Below, piece by piece: positions 45,182-56,900 of a DNA stretch of 64,000 nt. How positions within the stretch are numbered: the first letter of the stretch is position 1; the number at the start of each line of letters is the position of its first letter. The DNA comes from Leptobrachium leishanense (taxonomy: Eukaryota; Chordata; Amphibia; Anura; Megophryidae), in the NCBI GenBank assembly GCA_009667805.1, contig CM019065.1:17682952-17746951 (forward strand), in the 5' to 3' direction. The translations under genes and the position numbers were made by a program. The notes beneath the pieces are model-generated. The model did not search any database. It was not told where the DNA came from and saw nothing but the letters and a program-made list of their open reading frames with translations.

Positions 45182-47430
45182 CAGGGCCGCCATCAGGGCA
45201 TTACGCCCAATACTGCCGTAAGGGGCCCGGGCCCGGTGGGGGCCCGGGCCGCCGGGGCCTGGGGGGAGGATCCCGGGCCCCCGACGGCAGCGGCGTCGCC
45301 CTTTAACAGCTCCGGTATCGGACTCGATGAGTCCGAATCCGGAGCTGTGTCCCTGCTGCTGCTGCAGGAGCCGGAGGAGACTGAGACACTGTGTCTCCTC
45401 CGGCTCCTGGCAGCTTCACTTCCTGGCTGGGCGGGGCCAAGCAGCGTGTGAGGGGCCTCCCAAGCACGTTGCTTTGGCTCCGCCCCTCCACTCAGTGAAG
45501 CTGCGCGCCGGAGCTGGAGGGACCGGGAAGAAGACAGAAGAAAAGAAGAGAAGAAAATTAAAGAAAAGGTGAAGAAAAGAAGAGCTGAAGACAGAAGAAA
45601 AGAAGATAGAAGACAGCGAGTGGTGAGCCAGGGCCCAGACCCCTAGGCCCAGACCCCTAGGCCCAGACCTCTAGGCTCAGACCCAGGGCCCAGACCCAGG
45701 ACCCAGACCTCTAGGCCCAGACCCAGGGCCCAGACCCCAAGGCCCAGACCCCAAGGCCCAGACCCAGGGCCCAGACCCTAGGGCCCAGACCCAGGGCCCA
45801 GACCCAGGGCAAATGCCCAGGGCCCAGACCCCAAACCCAGGGCCCAGACCCAGGGCCCAGACCCTATGGCCCAGACCCAGGGCAAAGGCCCAGGGCCCAG
45901 ACCCAGGGCCCAGACCCCTAGGCCCAAACCCATGGCCCAGACCCTAGGGCCCAGACCCTTAGGCCCAGGGCCCAGACCCCAAGGCCCAGACCCCTAGGCC
46001 CAAACCCAGGGCCCAGACCCCCTGGACCCAAACCCAAGGCCCAGACCCAGGGCCCAGACCCCTAAGCCCAAACCCAGGGCCCAGACCCAAGGCCCAGACA
46101 CTAGGGCCAGACCCCAAGGCCAGACCCTGGCCCAGACCCCCTAGGCCCAAACCCAGGGCCCAGACCCAAGGCCCAGGGCCAAGACCCAAGGCCCAGACCC
46201 TGGGCCCAGACCCCCTAGGCCCAAACCCAGGGCCCAGACCCTAAGGCCCAGACCCAAGGCCCAAACCCAGGGCCCAGACCCTAAGGCCCAGACCCAGGGC
46301 TCAGACCCAAGGGCCCAGACCCTAAGACCCAGGGCCCAGACCCCTAGGCCCAAACCCAGGACCCAAGAACCAGACCCCAAGGCCCAGACCCCCTAGGCCC
46401 AAACCCAGGGCCCAGACCCTAAGGCCCAGACCCCCTAGGCCCAGACCCTAGGGCCCAGACCCCTAGGCCCAAACCCAGGGCCCAGACCCAGGCACTAGGG
46501 CCCAGACCCCAAGGCCCAGACCCTGGGCCCAGACCCCCTAGGCCCAAACCTAGGGCCCAGACCCTAAGGCCCAGACCCAGGGCCCAGACCCCTAGGCCCA
46601 AACCCAGGACCCAAGGCCCAGACCCCAAGGCCCAGACCCTGGGCCCAGACCCTAAGGCCCAGACCCCCTAGGCCCAAACCCAGGGCCCAGATCCTAAGGC
46701 CAGACCCTAGGGCCCAGACCCCCTAGGCCCAAACCCAGGGCCCAGACCCTAGGGCCCAGACCCTAAGACCCAGGGCCCAGACCCCTAGGCCCAAACCCAG
46801 GGCCCAGACCCTGGGCCCAGACCCCTAGGCCAAACCCAGGGCCCAGACCAAGGGCCCAGACCCCAAAGCCCAAATACAGACCCAGGGCCCAGAGCCTAGG
46901 GTCCAGACCCCATACCCAGGGCCCAGACCCCAAGGCCCAGACCCAGGACCCAGACCCTAGGGCCCAGACCCCAAGGCCCAGACCCAGGGCCCAGACCCTA
47001 GGACCCAGACCCCAGGGACCAGACCCAGAGACCAGGGCCCAGGCTAGACCCCAGGGACCAGACCTCAGGGCCCAGACCTCAGGGCCCAGACCTCAGGGAC
47101 CAGACCCCAAGGCCCAGTCCCAGGGACCAGACCCAGGGCCCAGACCCAGACCCAAAGGCCATCATACACAGCCCGTTTCTGTGAGGTTTATTGCTGTGGA
47201 TTCTGTGATATGTTCAGACACACCGCTCATTACTGTGAGTTTTATTGCTGTGGATACTGTGATAAGCTAATACACACTGCACATTACTGGGAGTTTTATT
47301 GCTGTGATGCTATGTTATGTCCTTTTTTTTTTTGAAGGGGGAGAAAAGCTGTTAGAGGTTGAGGGGGGCCCTGGGGGGCCCCATCGTGAGGTTTAGTAAG
47401 GGGCCCCATCATTTCTGATGGCTGCCCTGC
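45182..47430. mobile_element. hAT-4, non-autonomous, 2249 bp
   Basis: The ends CAGGGCCGCCATCAG and CTGATGGCTGCCCTG are inverted repeats with one mismatch. CACACACA flanks both sides, an 8-bp duplication weakened by its simplicity. The interior holds a GC-rich block, the GGCCCAGACCC minisatellite and a GTGAGGTTTATTGCTGTGGA segment. No transposase. Confidence 0.85.
45625..47160. repeat. GGCCCAGACCC minisatellite in hAT-4
   Basis: About 1.5 kb consists of CAGGGCCCAGACCC words combined into irregular higher units with CCTAGGCCCAAA. The minus-strand glycine/leucine/tryptophan frames are artefacts. Confidence 0.95.
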
Positions 47431-47465
47431 ACACACATAAATAAAACACTCCATACAAATACACA

Positions 47466-49168
47466 GTTACAGTTAGTTATATATCGCCAACAGGTTCCAT
47501 AGTGCTCTACAATGGGAAACCATGAGCAGGAGACATAATAAAACATAAGGAACAGACGGCCTGCCTGTAGGAGAACTGAAAAAACTGGGGAAAATAATAG
47601 GCCAGTGTCTACAAGGGCATAACCCAGAAAGAGTGAAATGGTAAGAAAAAAATGGTAGACACCAACTACCAAACATTAAATTTTATTGGGTGTACATATA
47701 GACCACATAATCACGACCGCATAAAAAACATAGTATAAACCACAAAAATTAATCCACCCAAATTAGGGATATATTGCCTCACTGGGAATTGTTATTGGTG
47801 TTTTGCGCGCTCAAAAATAGAGATACTTGGTATGACAATGTTTAGGTGTTAATATATGCTAGGCTTGCATAGAAAGCAATGTATCCGGGCACTTAGTACT
47901 GGTTAATATTCCATTGTATGATACATGCAAGTTAATATTGTATTCTTCTGTGCGTACTTCTATTGATATGGCCAGGATATCGGTACTGATAGCCGGTCCT
48001 GCATCTTATTGATATCTAACATGTATTCACTGAATTACCAAAATTACAATGGTCAGACTGATTGCATAGGCGAGACAGATCCGAGACCGTCGTGCAGCAC
48101 AAAAAGCCATGTACCGGATCTGTCTTGTCTATGCAATCAGTGCTCAGCCAGACACCCCGTGAGTTTACAATCTAAGGGACTAAGGCAAGAGAAACAAAAG
48201 GGAGCAGGGGGAGTGTGAAGAGAATATAGCAGACACTGCATGATGATAGACCAAGAACTTGGGCATGATGAGGTAATACAGAGAAGTGAAGCAGCTGAAA
48301 AAAAGAGGCTATATAATTAGGATAGGGGCTGGGTGGGTGTTTGGATGGGGTGGGCAAGCGAGACAGCAGAGGGGAGGTGGATTGTGGCGGTGGGTAAGAA
48401 ACCAAAGAGTTTAGAGAGATGGCCAATGCACAAAAAGAATTTACAACAGGAAGGAGCAGAACAGACAAAAAAAAAAAAGAGGGAAATGTCATGTGTCCCA
48501 CCGCTGGCTGTACCATGACTGCCATTTGTGTCCGGGCAGCACGTGAAGAGTGGTGCTCAGAATCCCCACTGATATCCTGACCAGGAAACCGTTAACCACA
48601 GTGTACACACACACACACCCCTACCTCAATACAGGTTGACTCCTCCTTCCATCAATGCTTCTACATTGTCGTTTCCTGACTCCTAGAAGCAAGTTATACT
48701 CAGAACTGCTCCTGAACTCCCGTGTACCAGACCCTGTCTTGCCCACCGACTACCGTACTCTGCCAGCCCTTTGACACTTGGATAGCCTCCTGGATATTTT
48801 CTCCCGTGTCATGTCTGCGGTCCCTGGACCCCCCCCCCCCCAGCACCAGGCAGCGCCACTGTCCTCGCTGCTAGGGTGCCGAGTGATATGCCGGCTCTGA
48901 ACGATCACGTAACTGGCCCGGGGCAGGGCATAATAAAAAGGAGCTACATGGTATAAGAGCCAGATTGCCTGTGCCCCCCAGGCGCTGCACCTGACAGGAA
49001 AGGGGGGGGGGGTACACAGTCTAGCAGGCAAGATAAAATATAGAGTCAAAGATAAAAAAAATACAGTAATATTATTGGAGCAGTAACAATGTGAAAAATT
49101 GTGTTGCTTGTGTGGTACCTTGCTGGCTGGTTTCAGAGGGGAGAATGGAGGTGGATTGTGGCACCTCT
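47466..49168. other. Unresolved repeat inserted in the 44-bp satellite
   Basis: 47466-47655 and 48140-48300 look like two halves of one repeat (AACAGGTTCCATAGTGCTCT; GTGAGTTTACAATCTAAGGG) separated by other DNA. A palindrome at 48050-48135 has GACTGATTGCATAGGCGAGA answered by TCTTGTCTATGCAATCAGTG. No gene is supported. Confidence 0.45.
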
Positions 49169-49279
49169 GCATTCACACACAATTACTGCACACAAATACA
49201 CTCTAGCATTTACACACACACACAATACTGCACACATACATTCCAGCATTCACACACGTAAATAATACTGCACACAAAT

Positions 49280-49525
49280 TGTTATGATCTCTGCTTGTTC
49301 AGATATGAGGCTGGGCTGTCAGGTTCACCATTGCTTTATTGCAGGAGACTTACTGTTATATACAGGCTTGGATAACTGCAGGAACACAGGATCATGCATC
49401 TGCCTTCATAACTGCATCACACTAACTGACCCTGAAGATGGCTGCCGTGCCCTCTGACCTGTGTCATCCTGGGCGGAGCCACTAGTTAAAGTGATAGCAC
49501 AGGTTTAGTATAGTCAGCTATAACA
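49280..49525 (-). repeat. Gypsy 3' LTR
   Basis: It starts TGTTATGATC and ends GCTATAACA on the plus strand. It is 12 bp longer than the other LTR, mainly through small indels (GGGCT near 49313 and GATCAT-type bases near 49391). The purine-rich tract preceding it on the minus strand (GGGGTGGGGAGGAAGG) is a good polypurine tract. Confidence 0.93.
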
Positions 49526-49651
49526 CCTTCCTCCCCACCCCAAAAACAAAACCAGAACAACATAACAAAAACCTAGTAACAAATCAACAACCAGAATAAT
49601 CGAACACAGTTCATCTGAGGAACTTGGAGAGTGTCACTGAAAAACTGATGA

Positions 49652-51192
49652 CTAGTCTTCTGAAGAAAATTGCGGGGCCAAATCATCATCCACATCTTTC
49701 TGGGCCCTACGCGAGGACCGACGGAAGTCTCTTATCCGTTCTTGAAGAAGTAAGCAGTCAGGAGGGCGTCGGTGACGTTGGAGACGTCCACCAGCAGGCG
49801 GGGTGTTGGAGGCAGTAGGATTGGATGAAAGATCAACTGGTGGGGTCAAGGAGGGTACAGAGGGGTCAGGGGGAACCTCTGAACCAGAGTCACAAATACC
49901 CACAGGAGACGAGTCCAAAGTTTCCGAGTCAACCCAGACACCATTCCAGATGTCCTCCGACGCATTAGATGTGGACACCGGACCCCGTAGGGTTGGGGAC
50001 GTTAAGGGTTCAGGCACCCGTAAACGAGACCGTAGCTGGTCTACATGTCGTCTGGTAATGGAACCATCTTCCAGGTGGACTCTGTACATCTTGGGTCCCA
50101 AAGATTCTGCAACGGTAGCAGGTAGCCACCGACTGTTGGCAGATCCATACGATCGAGTCCAGACCTCCTGGTGGGTTGCAAAAACAGGAGACTCTTTGGA
50201 CTTCACCATCTTTTCTTGGGATTGTAATACATGTTCATGAACGGTCTGAGGGCGAAGCATGTCAAAAGCAGTCCATGGCTGTCTTCCCAACATAAGCTCA
50301 GCTGGTGTTGTACCAGTGGTGGCATGTGGTGTAGTTCTGTAAGTAAACAGGAAAGAGTCTAACTGCTGAGGCGATATGGACCTCTGGCTAGTCACAGCCA
50401 CTGAGGCCTTGAAATAGTTCTTGAAAGTTTGTACAAACCGCTCTGCTTGACCATTGGTGGCTGGGTGATAGGGGGCGGTTAATTTGTGCTTGATATTATG
50501 CACCGTAACAAAACTCTGGAACTCCTGACTTGTGAATTGGGCACCATTATCTGTGACAATCTCCCTGGGATACCCAAACGAAGCAAAAAGATGCAATAAT
50601 ATGGCAACTGTTGCCTTTGTAGTCAGCTGGTAACTGGAATGACCTCTGGCCATTTTGAGTGGGCATCAATTATAATCAAGGTTTGTCCCCTTATGGGACC
50701 CGCAAAATCCAAGTGAAGGTGAAACCAGGGAACCGTGGGCCAAGTCCAGGGTTGAATGCATCCTCGAGGAGGGTCTCTGGCAGTTTGTGCACATCCTACA
50801 CAAGCATTGACATATGCCGTGATATCTGCATCTATGTTCGGCCACCACACATAGCCCCGTGCTTTCTGTTTCATCCGCGTGGTTCCAGGGTGACCAGTAT
50901 GTAGCAAGTCCAAGATGTGTCTCTGGAGGGTTTTTGGAATGACCACTCGGTCTCCCCATAAGACACAATTATCCTTCACAAACAATTCCATTCGCTTCCT
51001 GTAGTAAGGTTCATGTTCCTGTGATACCGTCGCAGGCCAGCCGTCTCGTATAAAGGTAAGCACGCTTGTCAGAAGGGTATCCTTCACAGTATGGGCTGCT
51101 ATCTCTCTGGAAGTAAGGAGGTGTGAGGTGGTGTACATACAACTCTTGACTGATGGTGTCGACTCTAGAGGCAGTTCTGTGAGACGGGACAT
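49652..51192 (-). pseudogene. Gypsy integrase region
   Basis: Two overlapping frames (50623-51192 and 49652-50653) cover it. A zinc-binding HHCC segment (HTGHPGTTRMK, then CVGCAQ) is followed by the core with aspartates in LDFAGPI and TDNGAQF and a glutamate in NGQAERF, and then a C-terminal domain. A frameshift near 50640 separates the first and second catalytic residues. Integrase would insert the DNA copy into the genome. Confidence 0.88.
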
Positions 51193-52806
51193 TGCATCTG
51201 CATTTGCATTGTCATCATGACTTCGATACTGTATGCGGTAGCTGTATGCTCCAAGAACAGGGCGTAGCGCTGGAGACGGGCTGCAGTTGTCTGAGAGATT
51301 CCTTTGTCAGGGCTAAAAATTTGAAGAAGCGGTTTATGATCCGTTAAAATGGTAAACTCTCTACCATACAGGTAAAGGTGAAACTTCCGAATTGCCCATA
51401 TCAATGCAAGTGCCTCTTTATCAATTTGAGAGCAATTGCTCTCTGTCTTCGTCAAGGATCTGGAGGCGAAGGCCACCGGTTTCTCAGAGCCATCCGGTAG
51501 GATGTGGGAAAGAACAGCGCCCAGACCATAAGGAGAGGCATCACAAGCCAGGATGAGAGGCTTCTGGAGGTCGTAGTGCACAAGCATACGTGACGCTAAC
51601 AGTTTCCGTTTAGAGGACTCAAAAGCATGTTGACATTTAGCTGACCAGTCCCACCTGGAGTGTTTCTCCAGGAGCTTATGCAGTGGAAACAATGTATGAG
51701 CAAGGTCTGGAAGAAATTTATTATAGTAGTTAAGCAGGCCAAGGTAGGATCGTAGTTGATGGACACTTGTTGGGGCTGGAGCTTTGACTAAAGCATCGAC
51801 CTTGTCTTCAACAGTATGAATGCCCTCTGCATCTACTAAGTGGCCACAAAACTCCAATTTAGGCACCATGAATTTACATTTTGTCAAATTTACCTTGAGA
51901 CCTTGGTCCTGAAGTCTTTGTAAAACGAGCTCTACATTCTGCTTGTGTTCTTGGTCCGTGCGACCAGTGATGAGCATGTCGTCTAATAGACACTGAGTGA
52001 AGGGAATGTCTGCTAAAATTTCATCCATCTTTTTTTGCCAGATGGCTGGTGCAGATGCAATGCCAAACACCATTCGATTGTATTCGTACAAACCCCTGTG
52101 AGTGTTAATGGTGAGGTATTTTCGAGAAGAGGGGTGGACCTCAAACTGTAAGTAAGCTTGTCGTAGATCAATCTTGGTGAACTTCTGTCCCCCAGCAAGT
52201 GAAGCGAAGATGTCATCTACTCTGGGTAGAGGATACTGGTCAACCTCCAGTTGGCTATTCAGCACCATGCGAAAATCCCCAGATGCGCAATTCACCATTT
52301 GATTTCTTTACTGGAACAATAGGTGATGCCCAAGCACTGCGCTCTACCTTGGAAATGACACCCTGTTCTTCTAGCCGGATTAGTTCAGCGTCCACTCCCG
52401 CTCTAAGGGCAAACGGTACTGTCCGAGCCTTGAAGAATTTGGGATGAGCATCCGGTTTCAGCTTGAGCCTCACACAGTCATTTTTGATTTTCCCTAACTC
52501 GTCAACGAAAACCTCAGGGAAACGCTGTTTTAAGGATTCCACCCATCCATCATCATGTCCTGACGGAACTGTCAGGGTGTTGCAAGGATTCTTGATGATA
52601 TCTGGCATTCCCAGATGAGTGATCCAATCTCTGCCAAAGAGAGGCGGTCCTCCGTTTCTCAGGATATATAGTGGTAGTCTCTTTGTCTGGCCCTGTATGA
52701 TACCTTTACCTTTGCACAACCTAGTGGATGGAGTACTTGCATTGAGTAGGTCTGCAGCTTTATTGGAGTGGGGCGGACAGTTGCCTGGATCTGAAGATGT
52801 TTCCAC
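51165..52806 (-). pseudogene. Gypsy reverse transcriptase / RNase H region
   Basis: Frames 52255-52806 and 51165-52298 carry the RT fingers and palm (FTKIDLRQAY, LLDDML in place of the usual YxDD-type motif), the connection, and RNase H (LACDASPYGLG, DHKPL). The tyrosine-to-leucine change at the active-site motif and a frameshift near 52270 mark it as inactive. A further shift lies near 51225. Confidence 0.88.
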
Positions 52807-53066
52807 TGTTTTTGTGTGATAACTGACACTGCAGCTCCTGTATCAACGTCCATCTTTAGTCTCTTCCCTTCAATGGTTACTTGTACTGTCATTGCAGGGT
52901 GTGACGAGTGTATACGATGTATAGATAAACTATGTAATGCCTCATCGTTGTCTGAGTCAGATGAAGATGATGTCAATTTCTGTACCTTGTAAGTCTTCTT
53001 CTTAGGGTACTGCGGCTTTTGTCCTGGTACATTCCTATTACGGCAAACCCGTTGGAGATGGCCCAT
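52659..53066 (-). pseudogene. Gypsy protease region
   Basis: The aspartic protease motif DVDTGAAVSV is visible, with a zinc-knuckle remnant before it. The frame differs from gag upstream and from RT downstream. Confidence 0.8.
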
Positions 53067-53854
53067 TTTTCCACATTGATGACAAGGTTGATCCTTAAAC
53101 CGACAGTTTTGGAGTCGTGGTCTGTATTACCGCACCGGTAACAAGCTGGCGTGGGTTTGGGTCTGTAGCTCCAGTTGGCTGTAGCAACTGCGGTTCTGAA
53201 GACGTCCCTTTTCACCCCTTCTTTGTGGATCTGAGGGTGCAATTCCTCCGTATCCCTGACAGCCATCTCCATGACTGATGCTATCTCAACTGCGCTTGTA
53301 AGGGTGAGTCCCTTTGCTGTCAGAAGTTTCCTTTGAATCGTTTCACTATTCAGTCCCAGGACAAACTTGTCTCTCAAAGCTGTCGGTAGGTACTCCCCAA
53401 ATGAACAGGTGGAGGCCAATTTGCGAAGGGCCACCACATAGGCTTTAATATCTTCGCCCGGCTGCTGCTGCCGTTGATAAAAACGAAATCTTTCTGCAAT
53501 TTCCAGCGGTTTTGGCTGAAAGTGATCCTCTAACAGTTTCAGGAGTTCCTGTAGAGCCTTGCTTGCTGGTTTCTCAGGGAACAGAAGGTCTCTTAGAGTG
53601 TCATATGTGTTAGCCCCCACGGCTGTGAGAAACACTGCAACCTGTCTCTCAGGGGGTATGGTATTAGCACTGAAGTACTGCTCTAATCTCTCAGCCCAGG
53701 AGCTCCAGGAAGTTTTCTCTCCATCAAACTCAGTTAGTGTGCCTATCAGTGCCATGATCTTGCTGCTGGATGGCTGTGTGTGCTTTATCTGGCTTTCAAT
53801 CCCTGTTTTTTTTTTTTTCTTTTCTTCAGGCTGAGCAGCCTTTACAAATCTCAT
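52973..53854 (-). pseudogene. Gypsy gag region
   Basis: The frame starts close to the LTR (first ATG at 53854) and encodes a capsid-like helical region (YDTLRDLLFPEKP, FRFYQRQQQPGED) and one CYRCG knuckle. The frame is lost near 53090, inside the zinc-knuckle region, and the next knuckle continues in the protease frame. Confidence 0.85.
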
Positions 53855-53866
53855 TCTCGTCGCCAC

Positions 53867-54100
53867 TGTTATGATCTCTGCTTGTTCAGATATGAGGCTG
53901 TCAGGTTCACCATTGCTTTATTGCAGGACACTTACTGTTATATACAGGCTTGGATAACTACAGGAACACTGCATCTGCCTTCATAACTGCATCACACTAA
54001 CTGACCCTGAAGATGGCTGCCGTGCCCTCTGACCTGTGTCATCCTGGGCGGAGCCACTAGTTAAAGTGATAGCACAGGTTTAGTATAGTCAGCTATAACA
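53867..54100 (-). repeat. Gypsy 5' LTR
   Basis: This is the second copy of the LTR, about 94% like the first apart from indels. Inside it on the minus strand TGGCGACGAGAA starts one base after the LTR, the place of the primer-binding site; the priming tRNA was not assigned. Confidence 0.92.
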
Positions 54101-55110
54101 CAAATATTCTCCCGCATTCACACGCATAAACACAATACTGCACACAAATATTCTCCGGCATTCACACGCATAAACACAATACTGCACACAAATATTCTCC
54201 CGAATTCACACGCATAAACACAATACTGCACACAAATATTCTCCCGCATTTACAAGCATAAACACAATACTGCACACAAATATTCTCCCGCATTCACACG
54301 CATAAACACAATACTGAACACAAATATTCTCCCACATTCATACGCATAAACACAATACTGAACACAAATATTCTCCCACATTCACACGCATAAACACAAT
54401 ACTGCACACAAATATTCTCCTGCATTCACAAGCATAAACACAATACTGCACACGAATATTCTCCCGCATAAACACAATACTGCACACAAATATTCTCCGG
54501 CATTCACACGCATAAACACAATACTGCACACAAATATTCTCCGGCATTCACACGCATAAACACAATACTGCACACAAATATTCTCCCGCATTCACACGCA
54601 TAAACACAATACTGAACACAAATATTCTCCCACATTCATACGCATAAACACAATACTGAACACAAATATTCTCCGGCATTCATACGCATAAACACAATAC
54701 TGAACACAAATATTCTCCCGCATTCACACGCATAAACACAATACTGCACACAAATATTCTCCCGCATTCACAAGCATAAACACAATACTGCACACGAATA
54801 TTCTCCCGCATAAACACAATACTGCACACGAATATTCTCCCGCATAAACACAATACTGCACACAAATATTCTCCGGCATTCACACGCATAAACACAATAC
54901 TGCACACAAATATTCTCCTGCATTCACACGCATAAACACAATACTGCACACGAATATTCTCCCGCATAAACACAATACTGCACACAAATATTCTCCGGCA
55001 TTCACACGCATAAACACAATACTGCACACAAATATTCTCCTGCATTCACACTGCACAAAAATAGACTCCAGCATTCACACACATAACCACATATAAACTC
55101 CACCATTCAC

Positions 55111-55412
55111 AGACTACTGTCTCTCAAGAGAGTTGTATGCGGCTTCTCTCAAAAGTGAACTTTACTGGGTTATAATTCTTGCGTAACGAGAGGCCTCACT
55201 AATCCTAGAGCCGCGTATGCAAGATTTTCTATGTATTCCTTTCTTCCAGCAAACCAGAAACATTACAGATAAGATTTCTAGGTTTTACAGCTTTTCCAAC
55301 CTCTGTAAATAAAAACGTCAGGGTCCAATTAACCTGCCGCATTCACACAACATGTAGACACACCCAGAGTGCCCTCTTCTTCATTCTCTGCCTGGCAGGA
55401 CGCTCCACCACC
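55111..55412 (+). other. Upstream region of gene 2
   Basis: This 300-base interval lies between the 44-bp satellite and the start codon and should hold the promoter and 5' UTR of gene 2 unless a separate non-coding exon exists. A CTCTCAAGAGAG palindrome lies at 55123-55134. No TATA box, initiator or CpG island is convincing. Confidence 0.4.
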
Positions 55413-55528
55413 ATGATCTGCAGACGAAGGATACTTAAACTGCTGTATGTTCTGTTCTTTTTTGTCTCGTGTGCCGTCGTTTACAACTCTTACACCAAAA
55501 AGCAGACACAAGCCCCTTACTGTCTCGG
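55413..55528 (+). CDS. st8sia6: Gene 2 exon 1: start codon and signal anchor
   Basis: The start context CCACCATGA is a strong Kozak match. The frame reads MICRRRILKLLYVL then a run FFFVSCAVVY, giving about 18 hydrophobic residues (positions 7-24) after three arginines, and a stem YNSYTKKQTQAPYC. The donor is CTCGG/GTGAGT. Its 116 bases leave two bases (GG) to be completed by the next exon to glycine. The region 55120-55412 upstream is the likely promoter and 5' UTR, but no TATA box is convincing. Confidence 0.72.
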
Positions 55529-55699
55529 GTGAGTACGACTCCTTATTATAATTTATTGCTGGGAAAATAATAAAGGGCGTCATTAAAAATAGAATGAAAT
55601 CAGAATCAGCCAATGACAGATAAACGCAGAAAAACGCATGGAGGAACCTGAGCTGTATTTACTATATGAGGTCATGGTGGATTTGTAGGCAGAGAAAGT

Positions 55700-56320
55700 T
55701 TTATATGGGGTTACGGTGGGATTTTATTAAATGGGTTTATATGGGTTACGGTGGGATTTTATTAAATGGGTTTATATGGGGTTATGGTGGGATTTTATTA
55801 AATGGGTTTATATGGGTTATGGTGGGATTTTATTAAATGAGTTTATATGGGTTACGGTGGGATTTTATTAAATGGGTTTATATGGGGGTTACGGTGGGAT
55901 TTTATTAAATGGGTTTATATGGAGTTATGGTGGGATTTTATTAAATGGGTTTATATGGGTTATGGTGGGATTTTATTAAATGGGTTTATATGGGGGTTAC
56001 GGTGGGATTTTATTAAATGGGTTTATATGGGGTTACGGTGGGATTTTATTAAATGGGTTTATATGGGTTACGGTGGGATTTTATTAAATGGGTTTATATG
56101 GGTTATGGTGGGATTTTATTAAATGGGTTTATATGGGTTACGGTGGGATTTTATTAAATGGGTTTATATGGAGTTATGGTGGGATTTTATTAAATGGGTT
56201 TATAGGGGGTTACGGTGGGATTTTATTAAATGGGTTTATATGGGGTTATGGTGGGATTTTATTAAATGGGTTTATATGGGGTTATGCTGGGATATTATTA
56301 AATGGGTTTATATGGGGTTT
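55700..56320. repeat. 36-bp minisatellite in gene 2 intron 1
   Basis: About 17 units of 35-37 bp with GGTGGGATTTTATTAAATGG and GTTTATATGGG lie in tandem. Unit length varies by one base (GGG/GGGG), so open frames hop between phases. Confidence 0.95.
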
Positions 56321-56329
56321 ACGAAGGGA

Positions 56330-56900
56330 TTCTGTGATGAGTTGGGTTTATATGAAGTGCAGTGGAATGACCTCGCGGAGCTGCGTCAGATGCAGGGAGG
56401 GCACACCGCACAGTTCTCAACAAGGCCAAAGAATCTATAGTCACAGCCAAAGACTTGAAGGAATCATTGGAACCGGTTAAAAACTGTTTGAGTCTGCTAT
56501 ATGGAAAACATTGAAGTGGGTTCCGTGGCAAGAAGAAAGCTACGGCTTTCCAGAAAAGAAACCATTGCTGCGTGCTTAAAGGTGACTAAAATCCACCTTG
56601 ACGGTCAACAACGCTACTGGGAAAATGCATTGTAGACTGATGAAACCCAAGAACACGCAGTACTTTGTACGGCATAAAAAGGACACTGCATACAAACAGA
56701 AAAACATCATCCCATTGGCTGAGTTCAGGGGGCTAGCATCATTATTTGGGGCTTCTTTGAAGCTTCAGGGCCTGTGTCACTTGATCAAGATCTCCTCTTA
56801 GAGCAGCTCTGTAAGAAAGAGCCATCCAAAATTCCTCTTGAAAGCAGCTACAGGAATCACTTGTTTGAGGTTATTGCCGCCAAAGGAGGATCAACTAGAC
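56330..56900 (+). pseudogene. Tc1/mariner-type transposase relic
   Basis: Translated segments such as HKKDTAYKQKNIIPL and FEVIAAKGGSTRPLY resemble the second half of Tc1-type transposases, with many stops and frame changes. Ends are not visible. It abuts the Tc1 copy at 56893. Confidence 0.55.

Larger units (their letters stand above)
49280..54100 (-). mobile_element. Ty3/Gypsy LTR retroelement, complete but broken, 4.8 kb
   Basis: LTRs of 246 and 234 bp bound the element and CAAAT is duplicated at 49275-49279 and 54101-54105. Read on the minus strand the order is 5' LTR, a likely primer-binding site, gag, protease, reverse transcriptase with RNase H, integrase, a purine-rich tract next to 49525, and 3' LTR. 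The order with integrase last is that of Metaviridae (Ty3/Gypsy), probably the Mag-like group of vertebrates. Frames are interrupted in at least five places, so it cannot make its proteins. Confidence 0.93.
45095..55110. repeat. 44-bp satellite broken by three insertions
   Basis: Units with CACACAAATATTCTCCCGCA and CACACGCATAAACACAATAC appear at 45095-45181, 47431-47465, 49169-49279 and, as about 21 more regular units, 54101-55060, fading to 55110. Between them lie hAT-4, an unresolved repeat (47466-49168) and a Gypsy element, all with target copies in the satellite where these can be read. Confidence 0.85.

Noticed and set aside
45959..46628. Glycine/leucine/tryptophan-rich minus-strand frames
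   Set aside because: They come from the GGCCCAGACCC minisatellite in hAT-4.
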